Origin: Streptomyces colonosanans
GTDB lineage: Bacteria; Actinomycetota; Actinomycetes; Streptomycetales; Streptomycetaceae
Assembly (NCBI RefSeq): GCF_001866645.1
Contig: NZ_MLYP01000041.1
Span: forward strand, 1 to 64,000
DNA length: 64,000 nucleotides
Direction: 5' to 3'
The stretch's first letter is position 1. Every line of letters starts with the position of its first letter. The position numbers were made by a program, and so were the translations under genes. Shown here piece by piece: positions 9,230 to 18,497 of this stretch. The notes below the pieces were generated by a model that was given only the letters and a program-made list of their open reading frames with translations, did no database searches and was not told where the DNA came from.

Positions 9230-10543
9230 GTGCGACTGGGAACGGGCATCGGGTGGCGGCCGGAGATCGCCGACGCCGTGGAGCGTATGCCGGGCATCGA
9301 CTGGGTCGAGACCGTGGCCGAGAACGTGTGCCCAGGGCACCTCGCCGAGTCGCTGCTGCGGCTGCGTGAGCGCGGCGTCACCGTCGTCCCGCACGGCGTC
9401 TCCCTCGGCCTCGGCGGCGCGGACCGGCCCGCCGAGACGCGTCTGGCCGCCCTCGCCGAGTGCGCTCAGGCGCTGGGTTCGCCGCTGGTCACCGAGCACA
9501 TCGCGTTCGTACGGGCGGGCGGGCCGCTGACCGCTTCGCCGCTGCTGGAGGCCGGTCATCTGCTCCCGGTCCCGCGCACCCGGGACGCGCTCGACGTCCT
9601 GTGCGAGAACATACGCATCGCGCAGGACGCGCTGCCCGTCCCACTCGCCGTGGAGAACATCGCGGCACTGATCTCCTGGCCCGACGAGGAGATGACCGAA
9701 GGGCAGTTCCTGTACGAGCTGGCCGACCGCACCGGCGTACGACTGCTGATCGATGTCGCGAACCTCCACACCAACCACGTCAACCGGGGCGAGGACCCGG
9801 CCCGGGCACTGGACGAACTTCCCGTCGAGGCCCTCGCGTACGTCCACGTCGCGGGCGGCTTCGAGCGCGACGGCGTCTGGCACGACAGCCACGCCCACCC
9901 GGTGCCGCAGCCGGTCCTCGACATCCTGGCCGACCTCGCGTCCCGGACGGCCCCGCCCGGCACCCTGCTGGAACGCGACGAGAACTTCCCCGAACCAGCC
10001 GAATTGGAGCGGGAGTTGACGGCCATTCGGGAAACGGTGGAAAAGGCGGTGGTCAGGGCCTGCAACCGGCCCGCGAACCCGCGGCCGACGAGCGGGACGA
10101 GGCGAGGTTCCACCGACACCGCCCCGGCCCGTCAGCGGCTCGCGCTCGCGCAGGCCGCGCTGCTCTCCTCCCTCGTCTCCGGCACCCCCGCGCCCGAGAG
10201 GTTCGACCGAGTGCGGCTCGGCGTGCAGGCGCGCGCCCTCGCCGCCAAGCGGGCGAGCGTCGTGGCGAAGGTCGCGCCCGAGCTGCCCGAGATCCTCGGG
10301 GACGCGTACCGGCCCGCCTTCCTCGCGTACGCCCTCGGCCACCCCATGACCGGCGGCTACCGGCGTGACGCCCTCGACTTCGCCGGGCAGTTGCTGCTCA
10401 CCGGGCGGCTGGCGGACGCCGGCACGCGGCGCCGGCTGCGCGAATGGTGGCAGGAGCGTTCGGGGCCGACCCCGCCGTCCCGGCACCCCGCGGCCCGGCT
10501 GGCCCGGGCCACGCGCCGGGTCCTCCTACGGCAGTTGGCCTGA
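9230..10543 (+). CDS. DUF692/MNIO-family oxidase with fused C-terminal domain
   Basis: Residues about 1-275 form a TIM-barrel DUF692 protein, now grouped as multinuclear non-haem iron oxidases (MNIO; MbnB, TglH and BufB relatives). Candidate metal ligands occur in order: HGVSLGLG, TEHIAF, ENIAAL, LIDVANLHTNHVN, YVHVAGG, HDSHAHPV and LLERDEN. Characterised members modify cysteines or other residues of ribosomal peptides using several irons. Residues about 305-437 are a helical domain (RLGVQARALAAKRASVV, then LPEILGDAYRPAFLAYALGHP) whose spacing resembles DUF2063/BufC-type partner proteins, so enzyme and substrate-recognition parts may be fused; that part is inference. GAAGGAGGGGG precedes the GTG. 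I see no peptide precursor or TIGR04222 partner next to it. Confidence 0.82.
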   Translation: MRLGTGIGWRPEIADAVERMPGIDWVETVAENVCPGHLAESLLRLRERGVTVVPHGVSLGLGGADRPAETRLAALAECAQALGSPLVTEHIAFVRAGGPLTASPLLEAGHLLPVPRTRDALDVLCENIRIAQDALPVPLAVENIAALISWPDEEMTEGQFLYELADRTGVRLLIDVANLHTNHVNRGEDPARALDELPVEALAYVHVAGGFERDGVWHDSHAHPVPQPVLDILADLASRTAPPGTLLERDENFPEPAELERELTAIRETVEKAVVRACNRPANPRPTSGTRRGSTDTAPARQRLALAQAALLSSLVSGTPAPERFDRVRLGVQARALAAKRASVVAKVAPELPEILGDAYRPAFLAYALGHPMTGGYRRDALDFAGQLLLTGRLADAGTRRRLREWWQERSGPTPPSRHPAARLARATRRVLLRQLA

Positions 10544-10800
10544 AGATCTCTCCCGCCTGACGGCGGGAGATTCCGGCCTGCCTTGCGGTGGTCGGTGTAG
10601 ACAGCCCGGTAACACGCCAACCCGCGCCCGAAGCGCACCAGCGTGCGGTGCCGCACCTCACCGACTCCCCCGCCCCGCCAGGCCCCACGGGCAACCCCGG
10701 CACTCCGGTACCGGTGACCCCGTCGCCGGCCTGTCCGCTCCCGCCGGCCACCTGCAGCCCGGCCCCGGGCCGCATCCGGTAGGAGAACACCCCGGAACAG
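10544..10800 (-). mobile_element. probable IS200/IS605-type right-end scar
   Basis: On the minus strand the block ends in GGAATCTCCCGCC, a four-base loop and a complementary arm, then GAGATCTTC, which is the layout of the subterminal hairpin at the right end of Streptomyces IS605/TnpB elements; read through it encodes ISRRQAGEIF, close to the familiar IPRLQAGEDV read-through peptide. There is no tnpB or tnpA reading frame left. The hairpin (10549-10570) begins 5 nt after the MNIO stop codon and may now serve as its terminator. Recognition is from memory of the element type, hence the modest confidence. Confidence 0.4.
10549..10570. terminator. hairpin directly after the MNIO gene
   Basis: Nine base pairs (TCTCCCGCC with GGCGGGAGA) close a TGAC loop, 5 nt past the stop codon. 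It is not followed by a T-run, as is usual in Streptomyces. It coincides with the IS605-like end structure. Confidence 0.55.
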
Positions 10801-10801
10801 G

Positions 10802-10830
10802 CAACGACCCCGCGCGGGGCGGGGTCGTTG
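10802..10830. terminator. bidirectional terminator hairpin
   Basis: An 11-bp perfect stem (CAACGACCCCG with CGGGGTCGTTG) and a 7-nt GC loop lies between the convergent MNIO gene and hemQ, about 95 nt past the hemQ stop. It can terminate transcription from both sides. Confidence 0.7.
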
Positions 10831-10924
10831 ATGAGCGGGTAGGCGATGCCTTGCCGCGGCTTGTGCCGCGCCTTCCGGGGCACCGAGAAGGCCTGGCCTC
10901 GGCCGCCGCGAGGCATCGCTCCGG

Positions 10925-11656
10925 TCAGGCGAGCCCGGCGACGAGCTCCGCGACCGGCTTGCGGCGCCCGGTGAAGAACGGCACCTCCTCGCGGACGTGC
11001 ATCCGGGCCTCGGAGCCACGCAGATGACGCATGAGGTCGACGATGCGGTACAGCTCGTCGGCCTCGAAGGCCAGCATCCACTCGTAGTCGCCGAGGGCGA
11101 ACGAGGCGACCGTGTTGGCCCGCACGTCCGGGAAGCCACGGGCCATCTTGCCGTGGTCCGCGAGCATACGGCGGCGGTCCTCGTCGGGCAGCAGGTACCA
11201 GTCGTACGAACGCACGAACGGGTAGACGCACATGTAGTTCCGCGGCGTCTCGTCGGCGAGGAAGGCCGGGATGTGCGAGCGGTTGAACTCGGCGGGGCGG
11301 TGCAGCGCCATGTTCGACCAGACCGGCTCCATGGCGCGGCCCAGCTTCGTGCGGCGGAAGAGGTTGTACGCCTCCTGCAGCTGGTCGCTGTTCTCGGCGT
11401 GCCACCAGATCATGAGGTCGGCCTCGGCGCGCAGGCCCGAGACGTCGTACGTACCGCGGATGGTCACGCCTTTCGCGGTGAGCTGGTCGAACAGCTCCTG
11501 GACCTCGTCGGCGTAGCCCGCGCGGTCCTCGGGCAGCGCGTCCTTCAGCTTGAAGACCGACCACAGCGTGTAGCGGATGACCTCGTTGAGGTCCTTGGCC
11601 AGCTTGCCCTTGTTCGGGATCCTGCCGGACTCGGTGGTGGGAGCGTCGTCACTCAT
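10925..11656 (-). CDS. hemQ: coproheme decarboxylase HemQ
   Basis: HemQ (chlorite-dismutase fold) oxidatively decarboxylates coproheme to haem b, the last step of the coproporphyrin-dependent pathway of Gram-positive bacteria. The 243-residue protein shows RNYMCVYPFVRSYDWYLL (the family tyrosine region), MLADHGKMARGFPDV with the proximal haem histidine candidate, and FALGDYEWMLAFEADE. The ATG is preceded by AGGA and lies 4 nt after the hemY stop, so the two are translated from one mRNA. Fe-chelatase is not in the window. Assignment is strong from motifs and context. Confidence 0.94.
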   Translation of the reverse strand: MSDDAPTTESGRIPNKGKLAKDLNEVIRYTLWSVFKLKDALPEDRAGYADEVQELFDQLTAKGVTIRGTYDVSGLRAEADLMIWWHAENSDQLQEAYNLFRRTKLGRAMEPVWSNMALHRPAEFNRSHIPAFLADETPRNYMCVYPFVRSYDWYLLPDEDRRRMLADHGKMARGFPDVRANTVASFALGDYEWMLAFEADELYRIVDLMRHLRGSEARMHVREEVPFFTGRRKPVAELVAGLA

Positions 11657-11660
11657 GTTC

Positions 11661-13118
11661 CTATTCTCCCGCTCCGCCGTGGAGGCTCTGCACCGGGTTC
11701 GCAGTGAGTTCCTGCACACCGCGCAGGTCACCGCCGAGCTGGTCCACGGCCGCGTACGCACTCGCGATGCACGCCGGGATGCCGACGCCGTCGTAGGCCG
11801 CACCGCACACCGCCAGTCCCGCAAGCGCCGCGACATGTTCGCGGATGCGGGCCACGCGCGCGTAGTGGCCGACGGGGTACTGGGGCAGGCCGTCGGTCCA
11901 GCGGGTGACGCGGGTCTCGACCGGAGCGGCATCCAGGCCGGTCGCCTCGCGCAGGTCGTGCCGGGAGACGGCCACGAGGTCGGAGTCCTCACGCCTCAGG
12001 ATCTCGGTCTCGCCGTACCGGCCGACGGACGTCCTCAGCACGACCAGGTCCGGGTCCTCGTCGGCAAGCCAGCCCCACTTCTGCGAGGCGAAGGTCGACG
12101 CCTTGATCGTGTGCCCGTCGACCGGCGGCACCAGGAAGCCGCTGCCTTCGGGAAGGGCGATGTCCGCGCGGCGGTAGACGAGGGTGATGAGGGCCATGGA
12201 GGCGTACTCGACGGCACGCAGCTCGTCCGCGGCCCCGGGGGAGGCGGCGCTCAGCAGGCGGGAGGCCTGCTGGGCGGGCACGGCGACAACCACCGCGTCC
12301 GCCTCCAGGATGTCGCCGCCGATGAGGACCTTCCATCCCTCGGGAGTGCGGTTCAGTCCGTCCGCCCTGGTCTTCAGGAGAATCTCGCCGCCCCGCGCCA
12401 TCACGGACTCCGCGACGGCGAGCGGGAGTTGACCGACGCCGCCCTCGATGCCCATGAACACCGGACCCGCCTGCGGCGCCGCTGCGGCCTTCGCCTGGAT
12501 CTCGCGGACCGCTTCCGTCAGCGAGTCGCGTTCCCTGGCGGCCTGGAAGAGCTGTGGGACGGCCGAGCGCATCGAGATGCGGTACGCGTCGCCCGCGTAC
12601 ACCCCGCCGAGCAGCGGTTCCACCAGGCGGTCCACGACCTCGCAGCCGAGGCGGGCCGCCACGTACTCCCCCACCGCCACATCGTCGCCGACCTCCGTGC
12701 GCGGCAGCTCCGCATCGCGCTCGATACGGCGCAGGCCCTCGTCGGACAGGACGCCGGACAGCGCGGACGCGGCGCCGGGGACGCCCATGACGTGCCCCTT
12801 GGGCATCGGCCGCAGGGCGCCGCGCGTCCAGATCGAGGCGGTCGCCGTGGCCGGAGGCTGCAGGCGGTCCGCGAGGCCGACCTCGCGGGCGAGCGCCACC
12901 GCCTCGGGCCGCCGCGCCAGCATCGACTCGGCACCGAGGTCCACCCGCACGCCCGCGATCTCCCCTGGCAGCAGCTTGCCGCCGACCCGGTCCGACGCCT
13001 CCAGGACCGTGACGCGCGCGCCCCGGTCCAGCAGCCGGTGTGCAGCGGCCAGCCCTGCGATCCCGCCTCCGATGACAACGACATGCCCCGCGCCCGCGCG
13101 GGCCTGAATTGCGCTCAT
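11661..13118 (-). CDS. hemY: coproporphyrinogen/protoporphyrinogen oxidase
   Basis: FAD-dependent oxidase that aromatises coproporphyrinogen III in actinobacteria, feeding ferrochelatase and then HemQ. The 485-residue protein begins with the Rossmann dinucleotide fold VVVIGGGIAGLAAAHRL, has the FAD-contacting RVGGKLLPGEIAGVRVDLGAES segment, LVEPLLGGVYAGDAYRIS, and ends with the flavin-binding ATP-grasp-like CGAAYDGVGIPACIASAYAA stretch read in two parts (AYDGVGIPACI). It is co-transcribed with hemQ. Two promoter-region tandem repeats lie just upstream of its start. The symbol hemG/cgoX is also used for this enzyme. Confidence 0.93.
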   Translation of the reverse strand: MSAIQARAGAGHVVVIGGGIAGLAAAHRLLDRGARVTVLEASDRVGGKLLPGEIAGVRVDLGAESMLARRPEAVALAREVGLADRLQPPATATASIWTRGALRPMPKGHVMGVPGAASALSGVLSDEGLRRIERDAELPRTEVGDDVAVGEYVAARLGCEVVDRLVEPLLGGVYAGDAYRISMRSAVPQLFQAARERDSLTEAVREIQAKAAAAPQAGPVFMGIEGGVGQLPLAVAESVMARGGEILLKTRADGLNRTPEGWKVLIGGDILEADAVVVAVPAQQASRLLSAASPGAADELRAVEYASMALITLVYRRADIALPEGSGFLVPPVDGHTIKASTFASQKWGWLADEDPDLVVLRTSVGRYGETEILRREDSDLVAVSRHDLREATGLDAAPVETRVTRWTDGLPQYPVGHYARVARIREHVAALAGLAVCGAAYDGVGIPACIASAYAAVDQLGGDLRGVQELTANPVQSLHGGAGE

Positions 13119-13148
13119 ACCCCCAGCCTCTCAGACCCCCCGGACCCG

Positions 13149-13240
13149 CCCGCATGGGCCGGGTGTCCCTGCCGGGTTCCGGCCGTGACCCCGTCCCGCA
13201 TGGGCCGGGTGTCCCTGCCGAGTCCCAACCGTGACCCCAT
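13149..13240. repeat. 46-bp tandem duplication
   Basis: Two adjacent copies (13149-13194 and 13195-13240) each begin CCCGCATGGGCCGGGTG and end in GTGACCCC plus two bases; they differ at only a few positions near the end. The pair sits between the divergent hemY and DUF4349 lipoprotein genes, 30-120 nt upstream of hemY, so it may alter spacing in that promoter region. Confidence 0.85.
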
Positions 13241-13322
13241 CGCGACCGGATCCGGCCAACGTTCCGGCCGGGCCCGGCGTCGAAGGAGCGTCCGTCATGA
13301 CAACCCTCGGGGGTATGACCGT

Positions 13323-14261
13323 ATGCACGCTCCACACTCCGCACGGCCGGTCCGGTTGCTGGCCGCGACACTGATCGCCGCCGCGCTCGCGCTCGCGGGC
13401 TGCAGCGCCGACTCCAACGAGAAGAGCGCCGGCAGCGCCGCCGACGCCAAGGCCGCCGCACCAGGCGCGCAGCGGCAGGGTGCCGCCGAGAGCTCCCAGG
13501 CCGGTGGCGCCAAGAGCCGCACCGGCGCGCCCCGGCTCACCGCGAACGGCATCATCCGTACGGCGTCGCTGACCGTGCAGGTCAAAGACGTGCCCAAGGC
13601 ACTCGGCGAGGCGCGGGCAACCGCCGAGAACGCGGGCGGGTTCGTCGGCAGCGAGAGCACCAGCCGCGACACCGAGGGCCATGAACGCACCCGGCTCGTC
13701 CTGCGCGTGCCCACCGAGAAGTATGACGAGGTGCTCAGCGGGCTGCAGGGCGCGGGCAAGCTCGTCGACCGCACCGCCAAGGCCGAGGACGTCAGCGACC
13801 AGATCGTCGACGTGGACAGCCGTATCAAGTCGCAGCGCGCCAGCGTGGCGCGGGTGCGCGAGCTGATGGACAAGGCGACCAAGCTCAGTGACGTGGTCGC
13901 CCTGGAAGGGGAATTGAGTTCACGCGAGGCCGATCTGGAGGCTCTGCTGGCCCAGCAGGCGTCCCTGAAGGACCGCACCAGCCTCGCCACCATCACCCTG
14001 TCGCTGTCCGAGACGCCGGTGAAGAAGGCGGCGAAGGACGACCGGCCGGGCTTCGTGGACGCGCTCGCGAGCGGCTGGCATGTCTTTGTCACGCTGCTGC
14101 GGTGGATCGCCCTGGCGATCGGCGCGGCACTCCCCTTCGCGGGGCTGGCGGGGCTGCTGGTGCTGGTGTGGGTGCGGCTCGTGCGCCCGCGGTTGTCGCC
14201 GCGTACGGTCCCGGTGGCCCGTACGGCGCCCGAGAACCCGGGACAGGGCGAGGGGGACTGA
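13323..14261 (+). CDS. DUF4349 lipoprotein
   Basis: The 312-residue protein has a lipoprotein signal peptide ending ALALAGC (lipobox LAGC), an Ala/Ser/Lys-rich linker, a DUF4349 region (IIRTASLTVQVKDV, VLRVPTEKYDEVL, then a coiled helix with DQIVDVDSRIKSQRASVARV), and one C-terminal transmembrane helix (about residues 260-290) followed by a basic tail. The layout implies an outer-surface domain tethered at both ends. As I recall, DUF4349 proteins are widespread in actinobacteria and have no known activity. The ATG chosen follows a weak GGGGG site; longer frames upstream overlap hemY antisense and are not coding. Probably monocistronic. Confidence 0.83.
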   Translation: MHAPHSARPVRLLAATLIAAALALAGCSADSNEKSAGSAADAKAAAPGAQRQGAAESSQAGGAKSRTGAPRLTANGIIRTASLTVQVKDVPKALGEARATAENAGGFVGSESTSRDTEGHERTRLVLRVPTEKYDEVLSGLQGAGKLVDRTAKAEDVSDQIVDVDSRIKSQRASVARVRELMDKATKLSDVVALEGELSSREADLEALLAQQASLKDRTSLATITLSLSETPVKKAAKDDRPGFVDALASGWHVFVTLLRWIALAIGAALPFAGLAGLLVLVWVRLVRPRLSPRTVPVARTAPENPGQGEGD

Positions 14262-14418
14262 AAGGCCTCGCCACCGACGCGTGTTCGCATGAGCACGAGC
14301 CGTACGGCCGTTCGCGCCGACGGCTGGTCGTGATCGGTGGCGACGCGGTGGACTCCGCCGCGTCACCACCGCCGGACGGCGGCGTTCACCCACGGCCCAT
14401 CCCGGGCACTACTTCCCT

Positions 14419-15237
14419 GTGGTCATCCCCATCCATGACGTGAACCCGACGCGCCGTACGCCCTATGTGACGTACGCGCTGATCGCGGCCAACTTCATCG
14501 TCTTCCTGCTCACCCCCGGTATAGCGGGTTCGGTGGCGGGCCAGAGCGACCTCTCCCAGCTCTGTCATCTCCAGGCGTTCCTGGATCAGTACGCGACGGT
14601 GCCGCGGGAGTTGATCCACGACCAGTTGCCGCACCTGGTCCCCACCGGCGAGGTGGGCGTCGGCCCGCACGGGGCGGGCTGTGTGCTGGCCCCGCCGGAC
14701 TACCACAAGTCGCCGCCGCTCTCGGTCTTCACGGCGATGTTCCTGCACGGCAGCTGGCTGCACCTGCTGGGCAACATGCTGTTCCTGCTGATCTTCGGCA
14801 ACAACATCGAGGACCGGCTGGGCCGCATCCGCTACGCCCTGTTCTACGTCGCCTGCGGGTACGCGGCGACGTACGGCTTCGCCTACCTCAACGCCACGTC
14901 GGGCGAGCCGCTGATCGGCGCGTCGGGGGCCATCGCGGGCGTGCTCGGCGCGTATCTGGTGCTCTACCCCAGGGTCAGGGTCTGGATCCTCGTGCCGTTC
15001 CTGCTGTTCCTGCCGCTGCGGCTGCCGGCGTGGATCGTGCTCGGCTTCTGGTTCGTGCTGCAGGCGGTCTACTCGTCCGGCGGCGCCGTCTCCGCGGCCG
15101 GGACCGTGGCGTACGCGGCCCACGTGGTCGGTTTCGTCATGGGCATGCTGCTCGCCTGGCCTCTCAAGCCGGGCACCTCCCCGCCGCCCGAACCGGGCGG
15201 CACCCTCTTCGGAAGGCAGGCACGACGATCCTGGTAG
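14419..15237 (+). CDS. rhomboid-family intramembrane serine protease
   Basis: The 272-residue polytopic protein cleaves transmembrane substrates inside the bilayer. The nucleophile lies in GASGAIAG (serine about residue 172) and the partner histidine in AAHVVGF near residue 235; HGSWLHLLGNMLFLLIFG supplies the conserved HxxxN-type loop. About six to seven hydrophobic segments are visible. GTG start. The last third is duplicated as a broken copy at 19882-20089, so this locus has been the site of a rearrangement; this copy itself looks intact. Confidence 0.9.
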   Translation: MVIPIHDVNPTRRTPYVTYALIAANFIVFLLTPGIAGSVAGQSDLSQLCHLQAFLDQYATVPRELIHDQLPHLVPTGEVGVGPHGAGCVLAPPDYHKSPPLSVFTAMFLHGSWLHLLGNMLFLLIFGNNIEDRLGRIRYALFYVACGYAATYGFAYLNATSGEPLIGASGAIAGVLGAYLVLYPRVRVWILVPFLLFLPLRLPAWIVLGFWFVLQAVYSSGGAVSAAGTVAYAAHVVGFVMGMLLAWPLKPGTSPPPEPGGTLFGRQARRSW

Positions 15238-15306
15238 GGCCGCACACCAAACACCAGGCGGCGCGAGGAAAACCTGGATGATTCTGCCTCGCCGACGCTT
15301 GCTCCA

Positions 15307-15723
15307 TCACGGCTCGAAGCGAAGGCCACAGGGGCTCACAGCCAAGCCCGACAGGACCCCCGAGCACTCCACTCGGACATGCCACATCACGAGGCGGGGG
15401 TTATGAATGCTGACCTGAATCCGCTCAAAGCATTGGCGGTGCCGCTCAATGAGCACGAACAGGGTCACGGACCACCAGCGCTTCTCGGTGGCGTCGAACG
15501 TGAGCGGCAGCATCCAGTCCGGTCGGCCCCGCTCGGCATAACGCGCTGTGCAACGGTCCACCGTCACCGGCGTCACTCCGGCGAGTTCGGCGATGCGTCG
15601 CTGCCCCTCGGCCGACCACAACACGATCCGAGCACGAAGCGCGACATCGGCCGGAACGCAACGCGAGCCCGTCAACTCCCGCAGATCAGCAACCTGTTCA
15701 GAGGAGATCCATACCAGGTCCAA
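15307..15723 (-). pseudogene. IS630-type transposase remnant
   Basis: Only the first about 70 residues are recognisable: LRELTGSRCVPADVALRARIVL, then GQRRIAELAGVTPVTVDRCTARYAERGRP (read in shorter parts), which is the double helix-turn-helix DNA-binding part of IS630/Tc1-like transposases. The DDE catalytic domain is missing and the remaining 65 residues do not resemble it. The remnant lies where a sensor kinase partner of the next gene would be expected. No terminal inverted repeats could be identified by eye. Confidence 0.6.
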
Positions 15724-15791
15724 CGATCAGTGAAGCGCCAGGTTCCACAATCAGAATCTCAGGGCACCAGGAAACGGTCGAGGTGGGGGAC

Positions 15792-16398
15792 ATGATAAGG
15801 ATTCTCATCGCCGAGGATATGGTGATGCTGCGCAGGGCACTTGTCGAACTCCTGGAGCTGGAAGCGGACGTCGATGTGGTGGCCGAAGTCGACCGCGGTG
15901 ATGAGATCGTTTCGAAGGCACGCGCACTGCGACCGGACGTGGCCGTAATCGACATCGGCCTTCCCGGTATGGACGGCATCACCGCCGCCGCCGCGCTCGG
16001 TACAGAGCCGTACCCGACTGCCGGATCCTCATACTCACGGGGCTCGGCAATCCGAACACCCTGCGCCGGGCGCTGGCCACCCACGTTACGGGATTCCTGC
16101 GCAAGGACGCCGACCCCGCTCAACTCGTCTCAGCGATAAGGGCGGTGGCCGCTGGAAGTGGGCCATCGACTCCCAACTGGCCGCCGCGGCACTTGAAGAC
16201 ATGACTCAGCCGCTGGCCCCGCGCGAATCAGAGGTCCTCCGGCTCGCCGCCGCAGGGGAGGATGTCGCGGCCATCGCCCGCCACCTGTTCCTCTCCAGGG
16301 GTACGGTGCGGAATTACCTGAGTAGTGCCGTGGTCAAACTGGGCGCCCGTAACCGTATGGACGCGGTGCGCATCGCGCGTGAGGGTGGCTGGATCTGA
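15792..16398 (+). pseudogene. frameshifted NarL/DesR-type response regulator
   Basis: A receiver domain starts well (IRILIAEDMVMLRRALVELL, DVAVIDIGLPGMDGITAAAAL) but the frame is lost around 16005-16025. The expected continuation RILILTGLGNPNTLRRAL and FLRKDADPAQLVSAIRAVAAG is found in the next frame, and a second shift near 16150-16162 moves to the frame encoding PLAPRESEVLRLAAAGEDVA with a LuxR-type helix-turn-helix ending at 16398. Two independent shifts make a pseudogene far more likely than a sequencing error. The gene once encoded a roughly 200-residue two-component regulator; its kinase is absent and an IS630 remnant lies upstream. Confidence 0.82.
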
Positions 16399-16717
16399 CG
16401 GGTGTCGACGAGTCCCGCATCGGACCGGGGCCCGCACTCAGGCCACTGTCGCAGAGTCATGCATCCCCGTGCCGGAGGGCTGCACGAAGGGCCGAAAGAA
16501 ACGGCGCGATCTCGAGGCGAGCGCCTGACCGACCGTCTCGTTCAGCGGCTCGTCCGCCGGTCCACCGGCGAGAGCCCGGGGTGCGGGCGTGCTCAGCACC
16601 CCGGCCTCGCCGTCCCGCGTTCGGGCGGCCTCCGCCGCGCCCCCGACGACTCACTATGCTGACGCCCAAGCGGGCGGCAGGCAGACAAAACGCCGCACCA
16701 GACGGAATAGGGTGACG
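16399..16717. other. non-coding stretch before the PadR gene
   Basis: I see no convincing gene here. It separates the dead response regulator from the PadR regulator and should contain the latter's promoter; GGGTGA lies 4 nt before the PadR ATG and TAGGGT (16708-16713) is a possible -10 element. Confidence 0.5.
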
Positions 16718-17299
16718 ATGTCGGCGACGCAGTTGTTGGTCCTCGGAGTGGTACGCGGCTTCGGCAGGACGCACGGCTATCGGGTGCGGGCCGAGCTGCT
16801 GTCCTGGGGGATCGACGACTGGGCCAACGTCAAACCCGGATCGATTTATCACGCTCTGCGGCAGCTGGCGAAGGTCGGCCTGCTGGAGGCCACCGAGATC
16901 GAGGACTGGCCGGGGCGGGTGGACTACAGCGTGACCCCCGAGGGGGACGAGCAGTTTTTCCGGCTGCTCGTCGACGCCCTGGAACGGCCCGAGCACCGTG
17001 CCGACATGCTCAGCGCCGGCCTCGCCCTGATGCCCGCCCTCTCCCGTGACCGTGCCGTCGCGGCCCTCTCCACGCGCCTTGAGGCCTTGGAGACACAGCG
17101 GGCGGCGCTCCGGAAAGAGTCCGCGGCGCCCCATGCCGCGGGCCTGCCGCCCCATCTGGGCGAGCTGTGGACGATGCGCGCGCAGTACTTGGACCTCAGT
17201 GTGAAGTGGACCCATGACCTGCTGGAACGGGTGAGGTCGGGGGCGTACGAGATGGCGGGCGAGCACGAACGCAGCTTCGGTACGCCAGGATCCTGGTAG
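16718..17299 (+). CDS. PadR-family transcriptional regulator
   Basis: The 193-residue protein has an N-terminal winged helix (LLVLGVVRGFGRTHGYRVRAEL, then PGSIYHALRQLAKVGLLEA) typical of PadR repressors and a helical C-terminal dimerisation region (Vir_act_alpha_C-like) with ERPEHRADMLSAGLALMP. PadR proteins are usually ligand-released repressors of nearby transporter or detoxification genes. It is transcribed toward, and lies 217 nt upstream of, a DrrAB-type ABC exporter whose promoter holds two palindromes, so it is the likely controller. The ATG is chosen over longer frames because the helix-turn-helix begins immediately after it. Confidence 0.87.
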   Translation: MSATQLLVLGVVRGFGRTHGYRVRAELLSWGIDDWANVKPGSIYHALRQLAKVGLLEATEIEDWPGRVDYSVTPEGDEQFFRLLVDALERPEHRADMLSAGLALMPALSRDRAVAALSTRLEALETQRAALRKESAAPHAAGLPPHLGELWTMRAQYLDLSVKWTHDLLERVRSGAYEMAGEHERSFGTPGSW

Positions 17300-17343
17300 G
17301 CCCTGGTCGAGCCGTTGGCGACCTGACCGCCTTCACATGTCGC

Positions 17344-17408
17344 ACTAATCAAACTTGAATAGTGGGTCACTCCTGCCCTAGCTTGGCCTGGTAGTCAAAT
17401 TTGATTAC
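17344..17408 (+). promoter_or_regulatory. exporter promoter with two candidate PadR operators
   Basis: Two quasi-palindromes share the core TCAA-nn-TTGA: ACTA-n-TCAA-nn-TTGA-n-TAGT at 17344-17363 and GTA-n-TCAAATTTGA-n-TAC at 17391-17408, with centres 46 bp apart. Between them a promoter can be drawn: -35 TTGAAT (17355-17360), an 18-bp spacer and -10 TAGCTT (17379-17384). The first site overlaps the -35 box and the second the expected transcription start, a classic repression layout. Confidence 0.6.
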
Positions 17409-17516
17409 TGACCTGACTGCCGTTCTTTTCCTGCCCTCCCACCCTCAGGGACCCGCCCCGTGTGTCGGCCATGGCGCGCAGCCCCTCGTGGCGCATCAGG
17501 ACCAAGGAGCCACAGA

Positions 17517-18493
<977 letters not shown>

Positions 18494-18497
<4 letters not shown>

